Shown: in pieces, positions 1 through 9,963 of the stretch
How positions within the stretch are numbered: the first letter of the stretch is position 1
How the letters are laid out: every line of letters starts with the position of its first letter
NCBI RefSeq assembly: GCF_001942335.1
Contig: NZ_MKKH01000004.1
Span: 30,454 to 94,453 of the forward strand
Reading direction: 5' to 3'
Source: Cellulosimicrobium sp. CUA-896
GTDB lineage: Bacteria; Actinomycetota; Actinomycetes; Actinomycetales; Cellulomonadaceae
DNA: 64,000 nucleotides
Made by a program: the position numbers and the translations under genes
The notes under the pieces: generated by a model
The model's input: only the letters and a program-made list of their open reading frames with translations
The model's database searches: none
Told to the model about the DNA's origin: nothing

Positions 1-938
1 CTCGTCGCCGAGCAGACCGGGCTCACGACGTGGCCGGACGTGCCGGGCGGGGTGATCCCCGAGGCGGTGTCGACGGACGTCGGGGCCGGGGTGGTCGTGC
101 GGGGGTACCCGGCGCTCGTGGAGGAGCCGGACGCGAAGGGCCGGCCGACGGTGGCGCTGCGGGTGCTCGCCGACGCCGCGGCGCAGGCCCGGGAGCACGC
201 GCGGGGTGTGCGACGGCTGCTGCTCGGGGAGACGGCGCTGCAGGGTGGGCGGATCACGAGCCGCTGGACCGGGACGCAGGCGCTGACGCTGGCCGCCAGC
301 CCGTATCGGAGCACGGAGTCGCTCGTCGCGGACGTGCAGCTCGCGGCGGTGATCGCGCTGACGAGCGGCGGGAGCGGTGCCTACTGTCCCCAGCCGGACG
401 CCGCCGCGGTGCGGGACGCGGCGGCGTACGACGCAGCGCGGTCGTTCGTGCGGCAGCGGCTGGAGGACCAGGTGCACGCGGTCGTCGGCCACGTGGTCGC
501 GGCGCTCACGGCGGCGCGCACGCTCGACGGCGAGATCCGCGCGTCGAACAGCCTCGCGCTGCTCAACACGCTGACGGACGTGCGTGACCAGGTGGCGGCG
601 CTCGTGCACGACGGGTTCGTGTCCGCGACGCCGCGGCGCGCCTGCCGCACCTGACGCGGTACCTGCGCGCGGCGTCGTACCGGCTGGACAAGGCGCAGTC
701 GAACCCGAACCGCGACGCCGAGATCGCGTGGCGCGTGCACGACGTCGAGGAGGCGTACGGCCGTGCACGGGCGGCATACGCGTCCGGGCCCGCGGACCCG
801 GTGCGCGCCGGCGAGCTCGCCGAGGTGCGCTGGCTGATCGAGGAGCTGCGGGTGTCGCTGTTCGCGCAGCAGCTCGGGACGGACGGGCCGGTGAGCGAGA
901 AGCGGATCCGCAAGATCCTCACGCCCGGCGGGTGGTGA
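1..938 (+). CDS. hrpA: HrpA-type ATP-dependent RNA helicase, C-terminal fragment
   Basis: The gene is already open at base 1, so only about the last 310 residues are visible. They match the C-terminal DUF3418 region of DEAH-box helicases of the HrpA family, which act in mRNA processing in the cytoplasm; the helicase motor itself lies outside the window. Frame 1 is open until a stop at 652-654, but the family sequence continues in frame 3 (RLPHLTRYLRAASYRL, then WLIEELRVSLFAQQL) to the stop at 936-938. The switch falls near 636, where CCGGCG appears to have lost one G. I therefore read a single gene with a one-base loss, probably a sequence error. It converges on the amidohydrolase with a 12-base gap. 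Confidence 0.82.
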
Positions 939-950
939 CGGAGCCGCTCG

Positions 951-2264
951 CTACCGCGCCGGGGACGCGATCCCGTCGAGGTCCTTCACGACGCGGCCGG
1001 ACTGCCACACCGCCCGGACCGTGCTCGCGTCGCCGAACGTCGCGATCGCCGACAGCGGGTCGGCCCTCGTCAGGACGAGGTCCGCGAGCTTGCCGGTCTC
1101 CACGGACCCGAGGTGGTCCGCGAGCCCGGTGGTACGTGCGCTGACGAGCGTGCCGGCATGGATCGCCCCCAGCGGGCTCATGCCCACGTCGACCAGCAGG
1201 CGCAGCTCGTCGAGGTTGGTCCCGTGCGGGACGATGCCGGCGTCGGTGCCGAGCGCGATCGGCACCCCCGCCTCGACGGCCCGTGCGACGGCGCGCATCC
1301 CGGTGTCACGCCACCACAGCTTGCGGTCGATCGCCTCTTGCGTGGCACGCCCTGCCTGCGGGATGCGGTTCAGCGCGGACAGCGTCGGGACGAGCGTGGT
1401 GCCCCGCCCGAGCATCTCCTCGATGAGGTCGTCCGTGAGGCCGTACCCGTGCTCGATGCTGGCGGCGCCGCCGCGCACCGCCTCGCGGATGCCCTGCTCG
1501 CTCTGGGCGTGCGCCGTGACGGGCTGGGACCGGCGCCGCTTCATCTCCTCGACGATGAGCGCGACGTGCTCCTCGGGCACCCCGAGGTCGGTCGGTGCGT
1601 CGCCAGGGGTGCTCAGCCCGCCGCTGGTGCAGACCTTGATGACGTCGGCCCCGATCCGGTCGAGCCGGCGCACGGTGCGCAGGACGTCGTCCGCGGTGTC
1701 CACAACCCGCCAGCCCGGCGTCGTCGCTCGCTGCGCGTAGACGGGCAGCGAGCCGTTGGGCGCGACGGGGTCGCCATGCCCGCCCGTGGGTGACAGGAGC
1801 GCGATCGCCAGGTGCAAACGCGGCCCGTCGATGTGGCCCGCGGCCACGGCGTTGCGGAACCCCGGGGTGAGACCGCTCAGGTCGCGCGCCGTGGTGACCC
1901 CCGCGTCGAGCGTCTGCCGCAGGGAGCGAGCCGTCGAGAAGGCCTCCTCCTCGGGGAACCAGTCCTTGACGACCTCCGGGCCGACGTCGTTGGGCATGCA
2001 CGCGTGGATGTGCAGGTCGAAGAACCCCGGCATGAGGTGGTGGCCCCGGGCGTCGACGACGGTGACGTCGTCCGCGGTGCCACCCGCAGCGGTGCCGTCG
2101 GCCGACTCGCCTCGCCGCGGACCGACGTAGCCGATGTGCCCGTCGACGATCTCCACCTCGGCGTCCGGGACCGGCGGGACGAGTGTCCCGTCGAGGAGGG
2201 TGGCCCCGACGATGCGGGTGCGTCCTCGGCCGGCCGGGGTACGGGGCAGGCGTGCGCCGGTCAT
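951..2264 (-). CDS. Metal-dependent amidohydrolase (imidazolonepropionase/prolidase-like)
   Basis: A protein of 437 residues of the amidohydrolase superfamily, subfamily of imidazolonepropionase-related and Xaa-Pro dipeptidase-like enzymes. All binuclear-metal ligands are visible: H85 and H87 (DLHIHACMP), the Lys210 that is usually carboxylated (VIKVCTSGG), H252 (VTAHAQ), H272 (IEHGYG) and D341 (GTDAG). It should hydrolyse a C-N bond in a small cytoplasmic substrate; the substrate is unknown. It is the last gene of a leftward operon with an oligopeptide-type ABC importer, 59 bases after the second ATPase gene, so its substrate is probably imported by that transporter. The ATG at 2264 is chosen because it follows the preceding stop and sits just before the conserved first strand; no strong Shine-Dalgarno is seen. 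Confidence 0.85.
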   Translation of the reverse strand: MTGARLPRTPAGRGRTRIVGATLLDGTLVPPVPDAEVEIVDGHIGYVGPRRGESADGTAAGGTADDVTVVDARGHHLMPGFFDLHIHACMPNDVGPEVVKDWFPEEEAFSTARSLRQTLDAGVTTARDLSGLTPGFRNAVAAGHIDGPRLHLAIALLSPTGGHGDPVAPNGSLPVYAQRATTPGWRVVDTADDVLRTVRRLDRIGADVIKVCTSGGLSTPGDAPTDLGVPEEHVALIVEEMKRRRSQPVTAHAQSEQGIREAVRGGAASIEHGYGLTDDLIEEMLGRGTTLVPTLSALNRIPQAGRATQEAIDRKLWWRDTGMRAVARAVEAGVPIALGTDAGIVPHGTNLDELRLLVDVGMSPLGAIHAGTLVSARTTGLADHLGSVETGKLADLVLTRADPLSAIATFGDASTVRAVWQSGRVVKDLDGIASPAR

Positions 2265-2323
2265 CGGACGGATCCGGCGAGCGGACGGCGCAGGGCGGGG
2301 CGACGGGTCACAGTGGGCTCCTG

Positions 2324-3120
2324 TCAGGCGGGTACGGGGGCGACGGGGTCGATGTCGAGCGAGAAGTCGGGGGACCCCGGGTCGGCGCTCAGGAGCGCCC
2401 GCGTGTACCAGTGCTGGGGGTCGGCGAACACGTCGCGGGCGGGCCCGGACTCGACGACGACACCGCGGTAGAGCACCACGACGTCGTCGCTGACCCGCTG
2501 CACGACGGCGAGGTTGTGCGAGATGAAGAGCATGGTCACGCCGAGCGACTGCTTGATCTCCGCGAGGAGCTCGAGGATCTGGGCCTGGACGGACACGTCG
2601 AGCGCGACGTGATCTCGTCGGCGATGACGAGGGACGGCTCGATGACGAGGCCACGGGCGATGGCGACGCGCTGGCGCTGACCGCCCGAGAACTCGTACGG
2701 GTAGCGGTGCATGGCGTCCGCCGGCAGACCCACCTGCTCCAGCCAGTGCGCGATGAGGTCGCGGTGCCGACCGACCCGTGCGCGACGCGGGTCGACGGCC
2801 TCCGCGAGCGCCTGCCCGACGGTCTGGCGGGGCGAGAGCGACGAGAACGGGTCCTGAGGGATCATCTGGACACGGCGGCGGTAGGCGGCCAGCTCGCGAC
2901 GGCTCGCCGTGGCGACGTCGATGCCGTCGACCCAGACCTGCCCGGACGACGGGCGCACGAGGCCCACCATCGCCTTGGCGAGCGTCGACTTCCCGGACCC
3001 GGACTCACCGACCACGCCGACGGTCCGCGAGCGGTCGACGGACAGCGAGACGTCCTTGAGCACGTGCGCCGACCCGAACGAGACGTTCAGGCCCTCGACG
3101 TTGACGATCGTGTCGCTCAT
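2324..3120 (-). CDS. Oligopeptide-type ABC transporter ATPase (DppF/OppF-like)
   Basis: Cytoplasmic ATP-binding subunit of a peptide-type importer. The N-terminal part starts at 3120 and shows Walker A (GESGSGKST), the Q-loop (MIPQDPFSSL), the signature (FSGGQRQR) and Walker B (SLVIADE). The C-terminal part, with the H-loop (LFISHNL), is in another frame from 2596 to 2324. The frames join near 2608, where the coding strand reads TCGCG instead of the expected TCGGCG, restoring an ADEITSALDVSVQAQ-type sequence. I read one gene of about 265 residues, at the short end for this family. Its ATG overlaps the stop of the upstream fusion gene (ATGA), so the two are translationally coupled. Confidence 0.85.
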
Positions 3121-4861
3121 GACCGACTCCCCTCCTGGGACACGGTGGCCGGGCGGACGTCGACGGACGGCGTCGCGGCCAGCAGCTGCTTCGTGTACGG
3201 GTGCTGCACGGTGTCGACGGTGAGCCGCTCGGTGGAGGTGATCTCCTCGACGACCTCGCCGTCCTTCATGACGAGCACCCGGTCGCACAGGCGGCGGACC
3301 ACGCCGATGTCGTGCGAGATGAACAGGACGGCGGTGCCGGCCTGGGCGTTCATGCGCTTGACGATGGCCAGCACCTCGCGCTGGACCGTGACGTCGAGCG
3401 CCGTGGTCGGCTCGTCGGCGATGAGCAGGTCGGGCTCGGTGCTCATCGCGACGAGATCATGGCGCGCTGCTTCATGCCCCCGGAGAGCTCGTGGGGGTGC
3501 TGGCGCAGCCGGCCCTCCGGGTCGAGCAGCAGGACGCTGCGGAACCCTGCGGCGATTCGCGCGCGCGCCGCGCGACGGGACATCCCGCGGTGCGCGACGA
3601 GCACGTCCGAGAACTGCGATCCCAGCGTGAGCGCCGGGTTGAGGGACGTCCCGGGGTCCTGGTAGACTAGGCCGATCCGGGTCGCCAGCTCGGTGGGGGG
3701 GACCTTGCCGAGCAGGTCGGTCTCGCCGAGGGTGAGACGACCTGCGGTGGCGTGCAGCCCTTCGGGCACGAGGCGCGAGACGACCGACGCCGTCAACGAC
3801 TTGCCCGACCCCGACTCGCCCACGATGCCGAGGATCTCGCCGCGGTCGATGTGGAGGGAGACGTCGCGCACCAGCTCGCGGCCGCTGCGGGCGTGCGTGA
3901 CGGTGACGTGCTCGGCGGTGAGGAGCCGGCGCGTCGGGGCGCTCGTCGCGTCACCGCGTCCGGCGCGCAGGAGCCGCGCCCGAGTGCCGACGGACCGCGG
4001 GTTGGCGGCGGCCGCCAGCCCGTCGCCCACGAACAGCGCCGCGAGCGATGTGAAGAACAGGGCGAACGCCGGCCCGACGACCAGCACGGGGTTGACCATG
4101 AGTCTGCCCAGCCCGTCCTGCAGGAGGGTGCCGAAGTCGAAGGACGGGTTCTGCGAGCCCAGGCCCACGAAGGACAGGCCGGAGATCTCCACGAGCGCAC
4201 CTGCGAGCGTCTGCGTCAGGAGGATGAGCATCGGCTCGGCCATGTTGGGCAGGACGTGGCGCAGCGCGAGGCGGTGCGCGGGGACGCCGACGAGCCGCGC
4301 CTGCGAGACGAAGTCGCGTTGCGACAGACCGGCCGCGAGGTTCGCCGTGAGACGGGCGAACCCGGCGACGTTGGCGATGCCGATGGCGATCACGACCGTC
4401 GTGGCGGACTGCCCGAGGATCGCCGCGATCATGATCGCGACGAGGAGCGTGGGGTACGAGACGGCGAACTCGATCGCGCGCAGGCCGAGCTCTCGCACCC
4501 GGCGTGGCGCCAGCCAGACACCGACGCCGATCGCGATGCCCGCGAGGCCGGCGATCGCGGTCGCCGCGAGCGCCATCAGCACCGTGACGCGGGTGGCCAC
4601 GAGCGTCCGGGCGAGCATGTCCCGGCCGAGGGAATCCGTGCCGAGCGGGTGGCCCGGCGCGCTGCCGAGGCCGGCGTCCGAGCTGAGGGCGGTCGCCTCG
4701 TCGGTGAGGAACAACGGGGCCAGCACGGCGACCAGCACGACGACGCCGGACATGACGAGGCCGACGACGAGCGTCCCGTTCCACGAGAACCGGCGCTTGC
4801 CGCCGCCGGCCGCCACGGGCGTCGCCGTGGCGGCCGGCGCCGCGGTGGTCGCGTCAGTCAT
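3117..4861 (-). CDS. Fused ABC permease/ATPase (DppC-DppD type)
   Basis: A single polypeptide joins a DppC-like membrane domain (about residues 25-290; the assembly motif AHRLALRHVLPN is visible) to a DppD-like ATPase domain starting near residue 315 (Walker A GESGSGKS, Q-loop VYQDPGTSLNP, signature LSGGMKQR, Walker B LLIADEP, H-loop FISHD). The join lies in a continuous frame with no stop, so it looks like a real fusion; permease/ATP-binding fusions are known in actinobacterial peptide importers. A separate one-base loss near 3449 (TCGGCG read as TCGCG) breaks the frame between the signature motif and Walker B. The start at 4861 overlaps the upstream permease by 8 bases. Confidence 0.85.
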
Positions 4862-5931
4862 GCTTGCCTCCCAGGGTGCGGGGGTCGATGAGGCCGAGGA
4901 CCACGTCGATGATCAGCGTGATGAGGATCGAGACCGTGCCGATGAGGAACACCGACGCCTGGATGACCGGGTAGTCCTTGTCGACGGCGATGGCCTGGAT
5001 GACGGTGCTTCCGAGGCCGGGCCACGCGAAGACGGTCTCGACGATGAGGGCCGAGCCGAGCATCGAGGTCATGATGATCCCGGCCAGGGTGAGGGTCGTG
5101 GTGAGCAGGTTCGGCACGAGGTGCTTGGCGTAGGCGCGCAGCGGCGGGAGCCGCCAGCCCCGCGCGGTCCGCATGAAGTCCATCTCCTGTGCGACCGCCG
5201 TCTCGCGGCGCACGATCCTGGCCACGGACGAGACGCCGCCGACGGAGAGGGCGAGCACGGGCAGGACGGCCGACTCGACCGGCCCGTACGCGAGGGTGTA
5301 CGCCGGTGGCAGGAGCGCGAGCCACACGGCGAACACGAGGACGAGCAGCGTGGCCTGCAGGTACGGCGGGACGGCCTGCATGAAGCCGGTGACGACGTTG
5401 AACGCCCGGTCGAGCCACCGGTTGCGGTCGCCGCGCGTGGCGATCCCGACGACGACGCCCGCGGACGTCCCACCACGAGGACGAGCGCGACCGCCGCGGC
5501 CGCGATGCTCAGCGTGTACGGGAGCGCGTTGAGGACGACCTCCGTGGCGGGCACCCCGTACCGGAACGACGTCCCGAAGTCGCCCTGCAGCACGCCGGAG
5601 ACGTACTGGGCGAGCTGCGCCGTCATGGGCTGGTCGAGGCCGAGGGACCGGCGGACCTCCTCCACCTGGGCGAGGCTCGCGTTCTCCCCGGCGATCGCGG
5701 TCGCGGGGTCCCGGGGATGAGCTGGACGATGAAGAAGGTGAGCACCACCAGGAGGGCGATGTTCACGACGACGCCGACGAGGCGTCGCGCGAGGAACCTG
5801 CGCCACAGCGTGGTACGTGAGCCGGCGCGGTGGCCGCCGGACGCGTCGGGCCCGGTGCCCGCGGGGCCGTCGGCGGCCGTCGGGCCGCCCGTGCCGCCAG
5901 CCGGGGAGCTCGTGACGAGCTGCGTGGTCAT
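4854..5931 (-). CDS. Oligopeptide-type ABC transporter permease (DppB-like)
   Basis: Inner-membrane subunit of the peptide-type importer. The start at 5931 follows an AAGGAG site. An Ala/Gly/Pro-rich cytoplasmic leader of about 45 residues precedes the first membrane segment (VVVNIALLVVLTFFIVQLIP). The C-terminal half has several membrane helices and the DppB-type ending (FAWPGLGSTVIQAI, then DYPVIQASVF). Two breaks interrupt the frame: near 5713 (CCCCGGGGA read with one G fewer; expected QLIPGDPATAIAG) and near 5470 (GGGG read as GGG; expected VVGTSAG). Joined, the product is about 359 residues. It is the second gene of the operon, 51 bases after the binding-protein gene. Confidence 0.85.
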
Positions 5932-5982
5932 GAGGACTCCTTCAGGAGCTGGCGGGCACGGACGGCCCGGAGGGGCGGTGGG

Positions 5983-7550
5983 TCAGGAAGCGATCCGCAG
6001 CGCGGAGACGTCCCAGTAGCCCGAGAACTCGTAGGTGTTGATGCCCTCGCGAGCGATGATGTAGTGCGTGCTGGTCGCGAGCGGCGCCACGTCGACGCGC
6101 TCCAGGACCGTCTCCTGCGCGGCGACGAGGTCGGCGCACTGCTCCTCGGGGTCGGCGGTCGACAGCGCCGCCTCGAGGAAGGCCTCGCCCTCGGCGTTGT
6201 CCGAGCTCGTGTAGTTCGTCCCGCCCTCGCCGAACGACGGGCCGATCTTCGTCAGGAGCGCCTGGTGGACGAGGCCGGAGGAGTTGGTCTCACCGCGGAC
6301 GGTGAGGTCCCACGTCGTGGGCTCGGTGCGCAGCTGCTGCGCCCAGTCGGCCGCGTCGAGGGACGTCACCTCGACGTCGGCGCCCGCGGCGGAGAGGGCC
6401 TCGGTGACGTAGTCGACCGCGGGCTCCCAGTTGGTCATCGTGAGCAGTCGCACGGTCGTGCCGCTCAGCACCTCGGAGGCCGCCTCGGGGTCGTAGGGCT
6501 GCAGGAGCGACTCGTCGGTCGCGACGCAGGCGAAGCCGGAGTCGGTGACGGAGGTCATGAGGTTGCCGAGCCCGTCCAGCGCGGCGTCGTTGAACGCCGT
6601 CGCGGACACCGCCTGCGCGGCCGCCGCCCGCAGCTCCTGGGAGTCCGCGAAGACCGAGCTCGGGTCCTCGTTGAACAGGAGCGTGTTCGCGGTGCTGTTG
6701 TCCGTGACGTAGGTGAACTCGTCGCTGTCCGTGAAGCGGGTCGCGTTCGCGTCGTAGAAGCGCGCGACGTCGAGGCCGCCCGTCTCCAGCAGGTTCGCGC
6801 TCGTGTTCGAGTCGGACTCGACCGTGATGTTGATCGTCGTGGCGGGGGTGCCCTCGACACGCTCCCAGTCGGGCCAGGCGTCGTAGTCGTCGCGCAGCGT
6901 GTACGTGGCGCTCACGCCGGCGACCTGATCGGTCAGCGTGTAGGGGCCGGAGAAGGCACCTTCGACGTCGCCCGTCGCCAGGCCGTCGAGGTCGGCGAGG
7001 CCCGCGGGGCAGATGATGCCCGTTCCCTCGATCGTGACGCCGCCCAGGAGCTGGGAGTACGGCGCGCTGAGGTCGATCGTCAGCGTGCCGGACTCCTCGT
7101 CGACCGTGAACGTCGGGTCACCCTCGCCGAAGGCCAGGCTCCGCGTGTTGGTCCCGTCGGAGGCGGCGAGGTGCTCGAGCGAGTCCGCGACCACCTGGGC
7201 GGTGATGGGCGTCCCGTCCGAGCACGTCGCGTCGTCACGCACGGTGAAGACGTACGACGACGCGGACGTCGCCTCCCAGTCCGTGGCGAGACCGCGAGGT
7301 ACTCGCCGTCGTCGCCCTTGCGCAGCAGCGTGTCGAAGCCGAGGCGGGCCACCGTGAGGTCGGGCGAGCTCGTGGCCGCCGACGGGTCGAACGTCGACGG
7401 CGCGTACCAGAGCACGGTGTTGAGGGTGTCGGCGGCCGCCGGGCCACCGGTGTCGGCGCCGCCCTCCGCCTCGGTGCCGGACGAGCAGGCGGCGAGCGCG
7501 AGGGCCGCCGTGGCCGCCACGGAGGTGGCGACGAGAGATTTCCTGGCCAT
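5983..7550 (-). CDS. Peptide/solute-binding lipoprotein of ABC importer (SBP family 5)
   Basis: Extracytoplasmic substrate-binding protein of the DppA/OppA class, about 522 residues. The N-terminus is a lipoprotein signal (MARKSLVATSVAATAAL, then ALAACSSG with the lipidated Cys). Family features include an early LNTVLWYAPSTFDP stretch and an SBP_bac_5-like body ending near 5983. A frame break near 7291 (expected GEYLAGLATDWEA) is explained by one G lost from GCGGGT. It is the first gene of a leftward operon with the permease, fusion and ATPase genes and the amidohydrolase. Its promoter lies in the divergent 7551-7867 region, which carries two GntR-type operators. The ligand is unknown; the neighbouring hydrolases suggest a small amide or cyclic ureide rather than a true peptide, which is inference. 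Confidence 0.88.
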
Positions 7551-7618
7551 GGTGATGCTCCCGTGAGAGAGGGACGAGGTCGCGGACGTCGGACGCCGAA
7601 GCGGCGAGCCGTGCAATG

Positions 7619-7630
7619 TGTATCCAATCT
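7619..7630 (-). promoter_or_regulatory. GntR/FCD operator copy 1
   Basis: On the minus strand this reads AGATTGGATACA. It matches four other copies in the cluster and resembles the VanR operator ATTGGATCCAAT known for FCD-type GntR regulators. It lies 69 bases upstream of the binding-protein start. Confidence 0.75.
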
Positions 7631-7793
7631 AACGACACATGTATCCCGAACGAGTCGCTAATGTGTCCACCGTGTTACAGAGGTGCCGCAGTCCCAGGAA
7701 GCGCGCTATTTCGCCCGTTCGATCCCTGGTGAAGATCAGGGCGCGACGGACTGGAGGGGCGACGGCGGCGGAGTCACCACCCGACGATGGTCT

Positions 7794-7805
7794 AGATTGG
7801 ATCCA
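7794..7805 (+). promoter_or_regulatory. GntR/FCD operator copy 2
   Basis: AGATTGGATCCA, containing the perfect palindrome TGGATCCA, lies 63 bases upstream of the rightward amidohydrolase start and is identical to copy 4. Confidence 0.78.
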
Positions 7806-7867
7806 TTACACCCACGTCCGGGCACGCCGTCGTGGGGAACCGACCCGCGACGCAGGAGGAAGCACGG

Positions 7868-8629
7868 ATGATCATCGACGCCTACAACACGACCCAGGAC
7901 GTCCGCGGGCGCAGCGACTACCTGACGGGCGTCCGCCCGGGGCAGCCCGCGCCGCCCTACACCCCGTTCGACGCGGGCCGGATCCTCGGCCGCATGGACG
8001 CGGCGGGCGTCGACAAGGCGATGGTGTGCTCCCTCGCGCAGCGCATCGAGAACGACTTCCTCGCCTCGCTCGTCCAGGCGCACCCGGACCGCCTCTTCGG
8101 GTTCGGCCAGGTCATGCCGCAGGACGACGACGCCGAGGACCAGATCCGCCGGTTCGTCGACGCGGGCCTCGTGGGCCTCAAGCTGCACCCGAGCATGCAC
8201 GGGTACCACGTGGCCGACCACGGCCTGCTCGACCCGGTGTTCGCGGTGTGCGCGGAGCTCGGCATCCCCGTGCTCATCAACGCGCTCGACGACGCGTTCT
8301 GCGCGCCGCTCGCCATCGAGGAGATCGCCAAGGACCACCCGACCGTGACGACGATCATCGCGCACATGGGCGCGGTGTGGAACGTGCCGGAGGCGATCCT
8401 CGTCGCAGAGCGCCGGGAGAACGTCTACCTGGAGACGTCCGCGACCCTGATGGCGGACGTGAAGCGCGCGTACGCGCGGCTGGGCGCCGAGAAGATCCTC
8501 ATGGGCTCCGAGTGGCCCGGCAGCGACTTCGACCTCGAGCGCATGAAGATCGCGAAGGCCGTGCCGGACGAGGCCGACCGCGCCCTGATCGAGGGCGGCA
8601 ACATGGCCCGGATCATGGGGTGGGCGTGA
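7868..8629 (+). CDS. Amidohydrolase_2-fold protein with degenerate metal site
   Basis: A TIM-barrel protein of 253 residues of the amidohydrolase-2 family; the start at 7868 follows a strong AGGAGGA. Conserved family landmarks are present (GLKLHPSMHGYH, LETSA, a GS-x-WP motif near the end), but most usual metal ligands are replaced. The N-terminal D-x-H-x-H is D4-A-Y6-N-T8, the strand-5 His is N138 (VLINALDD), and the strand-8 Asp is E215 (GSEWP); only H166 (IAHMG) remains. It may act without metal, use another mechanism, or be non-catalytic. The stop overlaps the next gene's GTG by four bases, so it belongs to an operon with the deaminase-fold and creatininase-family genes. Its substrate is unknown. 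Confidence 0.8.
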   Translation: MIIDAYNTTQDVRGRSDYLTGVRPGQPAPPYTPFDAGRILGRMDAAGVDKAMVCSLAQRIENDFLASLVQAHPDRLFGFGQVMPQDDDAEDQIRRFVDAGLVGLKLHPSMHGYHVADHGLLDPVFAVCAELGIPVLINALDDAFCAPLAIEEIAKDHPTVTTIIAHMGAVWNVPEAILVAERRENVYLETSATLMADVKRAYARLGAEKILMGSEWPGSDFDLERMKIAKAVPDEADRALIEGGNMARIMGWA

Positions 8630-9099
8630 CGACGTCCGCACGCCCGGCTCTGACCGAGACCGTCCAGGCCATGCCTCCGGCCGACCGGAAGCTCCTCGAG
8701 ACGGCGCGCTCCGTCCTGGCCAGCCGGTACGCCGCCGGCCGCCACGAGGTCGCGGCCGCCGCACGGCTGGCCTCCGGCCAGGTCGTCACCGGACTCCACG
8801 TCGAAGCCAGCCAGGGGCGCGCGTCGGTGTGCGCGGAGTCCGGGGTCCTGTCCGCCGCGGCCGTCGCAGGCGAGGAGATCGTCGGCCTGGTGGCCGTCCT
8901 GCGTCGCCCCGACGGCGCCGAGCACCTCATCGAGCCCTGCGGCGTCTGCGCCGAGATCCTTGCCGACCACTGCCCCGACGCCGCGGTCTGGGCGGCCCGG
9001 CGAGGAGCCACCGAGCGGGTCGCCGCCGCCGACCTGCTCCCGTTCCGTCACGTGCGCACCGCACGCCTCGCCCCTCCCCGGAAGGACCCTCAGTCATGA
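8626..9099 (+). CDS. Cytidine deaminase-fold zinc hydrolase
   Basis: A protein of 157 residues starting at a GTG inside the previous stop (GTGA). It keeps the zinc and proton-shuttle signature of small tetrameric cytidine deaminases: C69-A-E71 and P-C105-x-x-C108. A 20-residue leader precedes the fold and a basic tail follows it. Family members release ammonia from an amidine or similar ring carbon (cytidine, blasticidin S and relatives). Because it sits between an amidohydrolase-fold gene and a creatininase-family gene and shares 4-base overlaps with both, its substrate is more likely an intermediate of this catabolic pathway than cytidine; that is inference. Confidence 0.82.
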   Translation: MTTSARPALTETVQAMPPADRKLLETARSVLASRYAAGRHEVAAAARLASGQVVTGLHVEASQGRASVCAESGVLSAAAVAGEEIVGLVAVLRRPDGAEHLIEPCGVCAEILADHCPDAAVWAARRGATERVAAADLLPFRHVRTARLAPPRKDPQS

Positions 9100-9902
9100 C
9101 CGCACTCCCCCCCACCGGCCTCGACGTCCCCGCGCTGGCCGCCGAGCTCGGCGGAACCGGCCGCCCGGTCCTCTGGGAGGAGCTCGACTGGCCCTCCGTG
9201 CCGGCCGTCGTCGAGCAGCACCGCGCGGTCATCATCCCCGTCGGCGCCATCGAGCAGCACGGGCCGCACCTGCCGCTGAACGTCGACACCGAGATCGACC
9301 TCGCGGTCGCGACCGCCGTCTCGGCGATCACCGGCATCCCCGTGGTCCCGCCGGTCTCGGTCGGCGTGTCGGCGTCGCACGGCGACTTCCCCGGCACCCT
9401 CACCGTCCGCCCTGAGACGCTCGTGGCGGTGATGGGCGACCTCACCGACTCCCTCTACCGCTCGGGCGTGCGGCAGTTCGTCTTCATGTCGGGGCACATC
9501 TGGAACAACGGGGCGCTCGACGTGTCGATCGAGAACCTGCGCACCCGCTATGACGACGTGCGCGCCCGGTCCGTCGGCTACGTGACCATGTACCCCGGCC
9601 CCGAGGTGGACGGCCACGTCCGGTACGGCCGCGGCCTCATGCACGCGAACTTCTTCGAGACGTCGGTCATGCTGCACCTGCGTCCGGACCTCGTGCGGAT
9701 GGACCGCGCGGTCTCCCACCGCGACGTGGACTCGTTCTGGGACTACCGCATGGACCAGGTGAGCGACACGGGCGTGTGGGGCAACGACGTCGCCGACGCG
9801 AACGCGGAGCACGGCCGCGCCGAGTTCGACCGCTGCGTCGAGCGCAACGCGCGCGCCCTGGCGGCCGCGGTGCGCGAGCCGGAGCCGGAACGCAGCCGCT
9901 GA
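9096..9902 (+). CDS. Creatininase-family amidohydrolase
   Basis: A protein of 268 residues of the creatininase family, which opens cyclic amides with a binuclear metal centre. Visible ligands fit the family: E53, H55 and D64 (EQHGPHLPLNVD), H134 and E188 (HANFFETS). The NVD form of the first motif and the ETS-x-ML context resemble creatinine amidohydrolase itself, while the usual NGHxxN segment is changed to SGHIWNNG. It starts at an ATG overlapping the deaminase stop (ATGA) and ends the three-gene rightward operon, converging on the MFS gene. Ring opening of a creatinine-like or hydantoin-like compound is the best guess; the substrate is not shown by the sequence. Confidence 0.85.
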   Translation: MTALPPTGLDVPALAAELGGTGRPVLWEELDWPSVPAVVEQHRAVIIPVGAIEQHGPHLPLNVDTEIDLAVATAVSAITGIPVVPPVSVGVSASHGDFPGTLTVRPETLVAVMGDLTDSLYRSGVRQFVFMSGHIWNNGALDVSIENLRTRYDDVRARSVGYVTMYPGPEVDGHVRYGRGLMHANFFETSVMLHLRPDLVRMDRAVSHRDVDSFWDYRMDQVSDTGVWGNDVADANAEHGRAEFDRCVERNARALAAAVREPEPERSR

Positions 9903-9963
9903 GCGACCTGTCGGCACGACCCGGACGGGCCGGCCCCTCGTGGGGCGCCGTCCGCGTCCGCCG

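Larger units (their letters stand above)
7551..7867. promoter_or_regulatory. Divergent promoter region of the catabolic regulon (gene-free, 317 bp)
   Basis: This gap separates the leftward binding-protein operon from the rightward amidohydrolase/deaminase/creatininase operon. It holds two copies of the regulon operator (7619-7630 and 7794-7805) and a partial third match near 7639 (TGTATCCC). I see no credible small gene. The Shine-Dalgarno AGGAGGA at 7854-7860 belongs to the gene starting at 7868. Confidence 0.75.

Noticed and set aside
5830..7566. Long antisense frames over ABC, GH and regulator genes (for example 578 residues here)
   Set aside because: High GC removes stop codons in all frames. 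These translations are Arg/Ala/Gly/Val-rich, without motifs, and overlap genes with clear family signatures.
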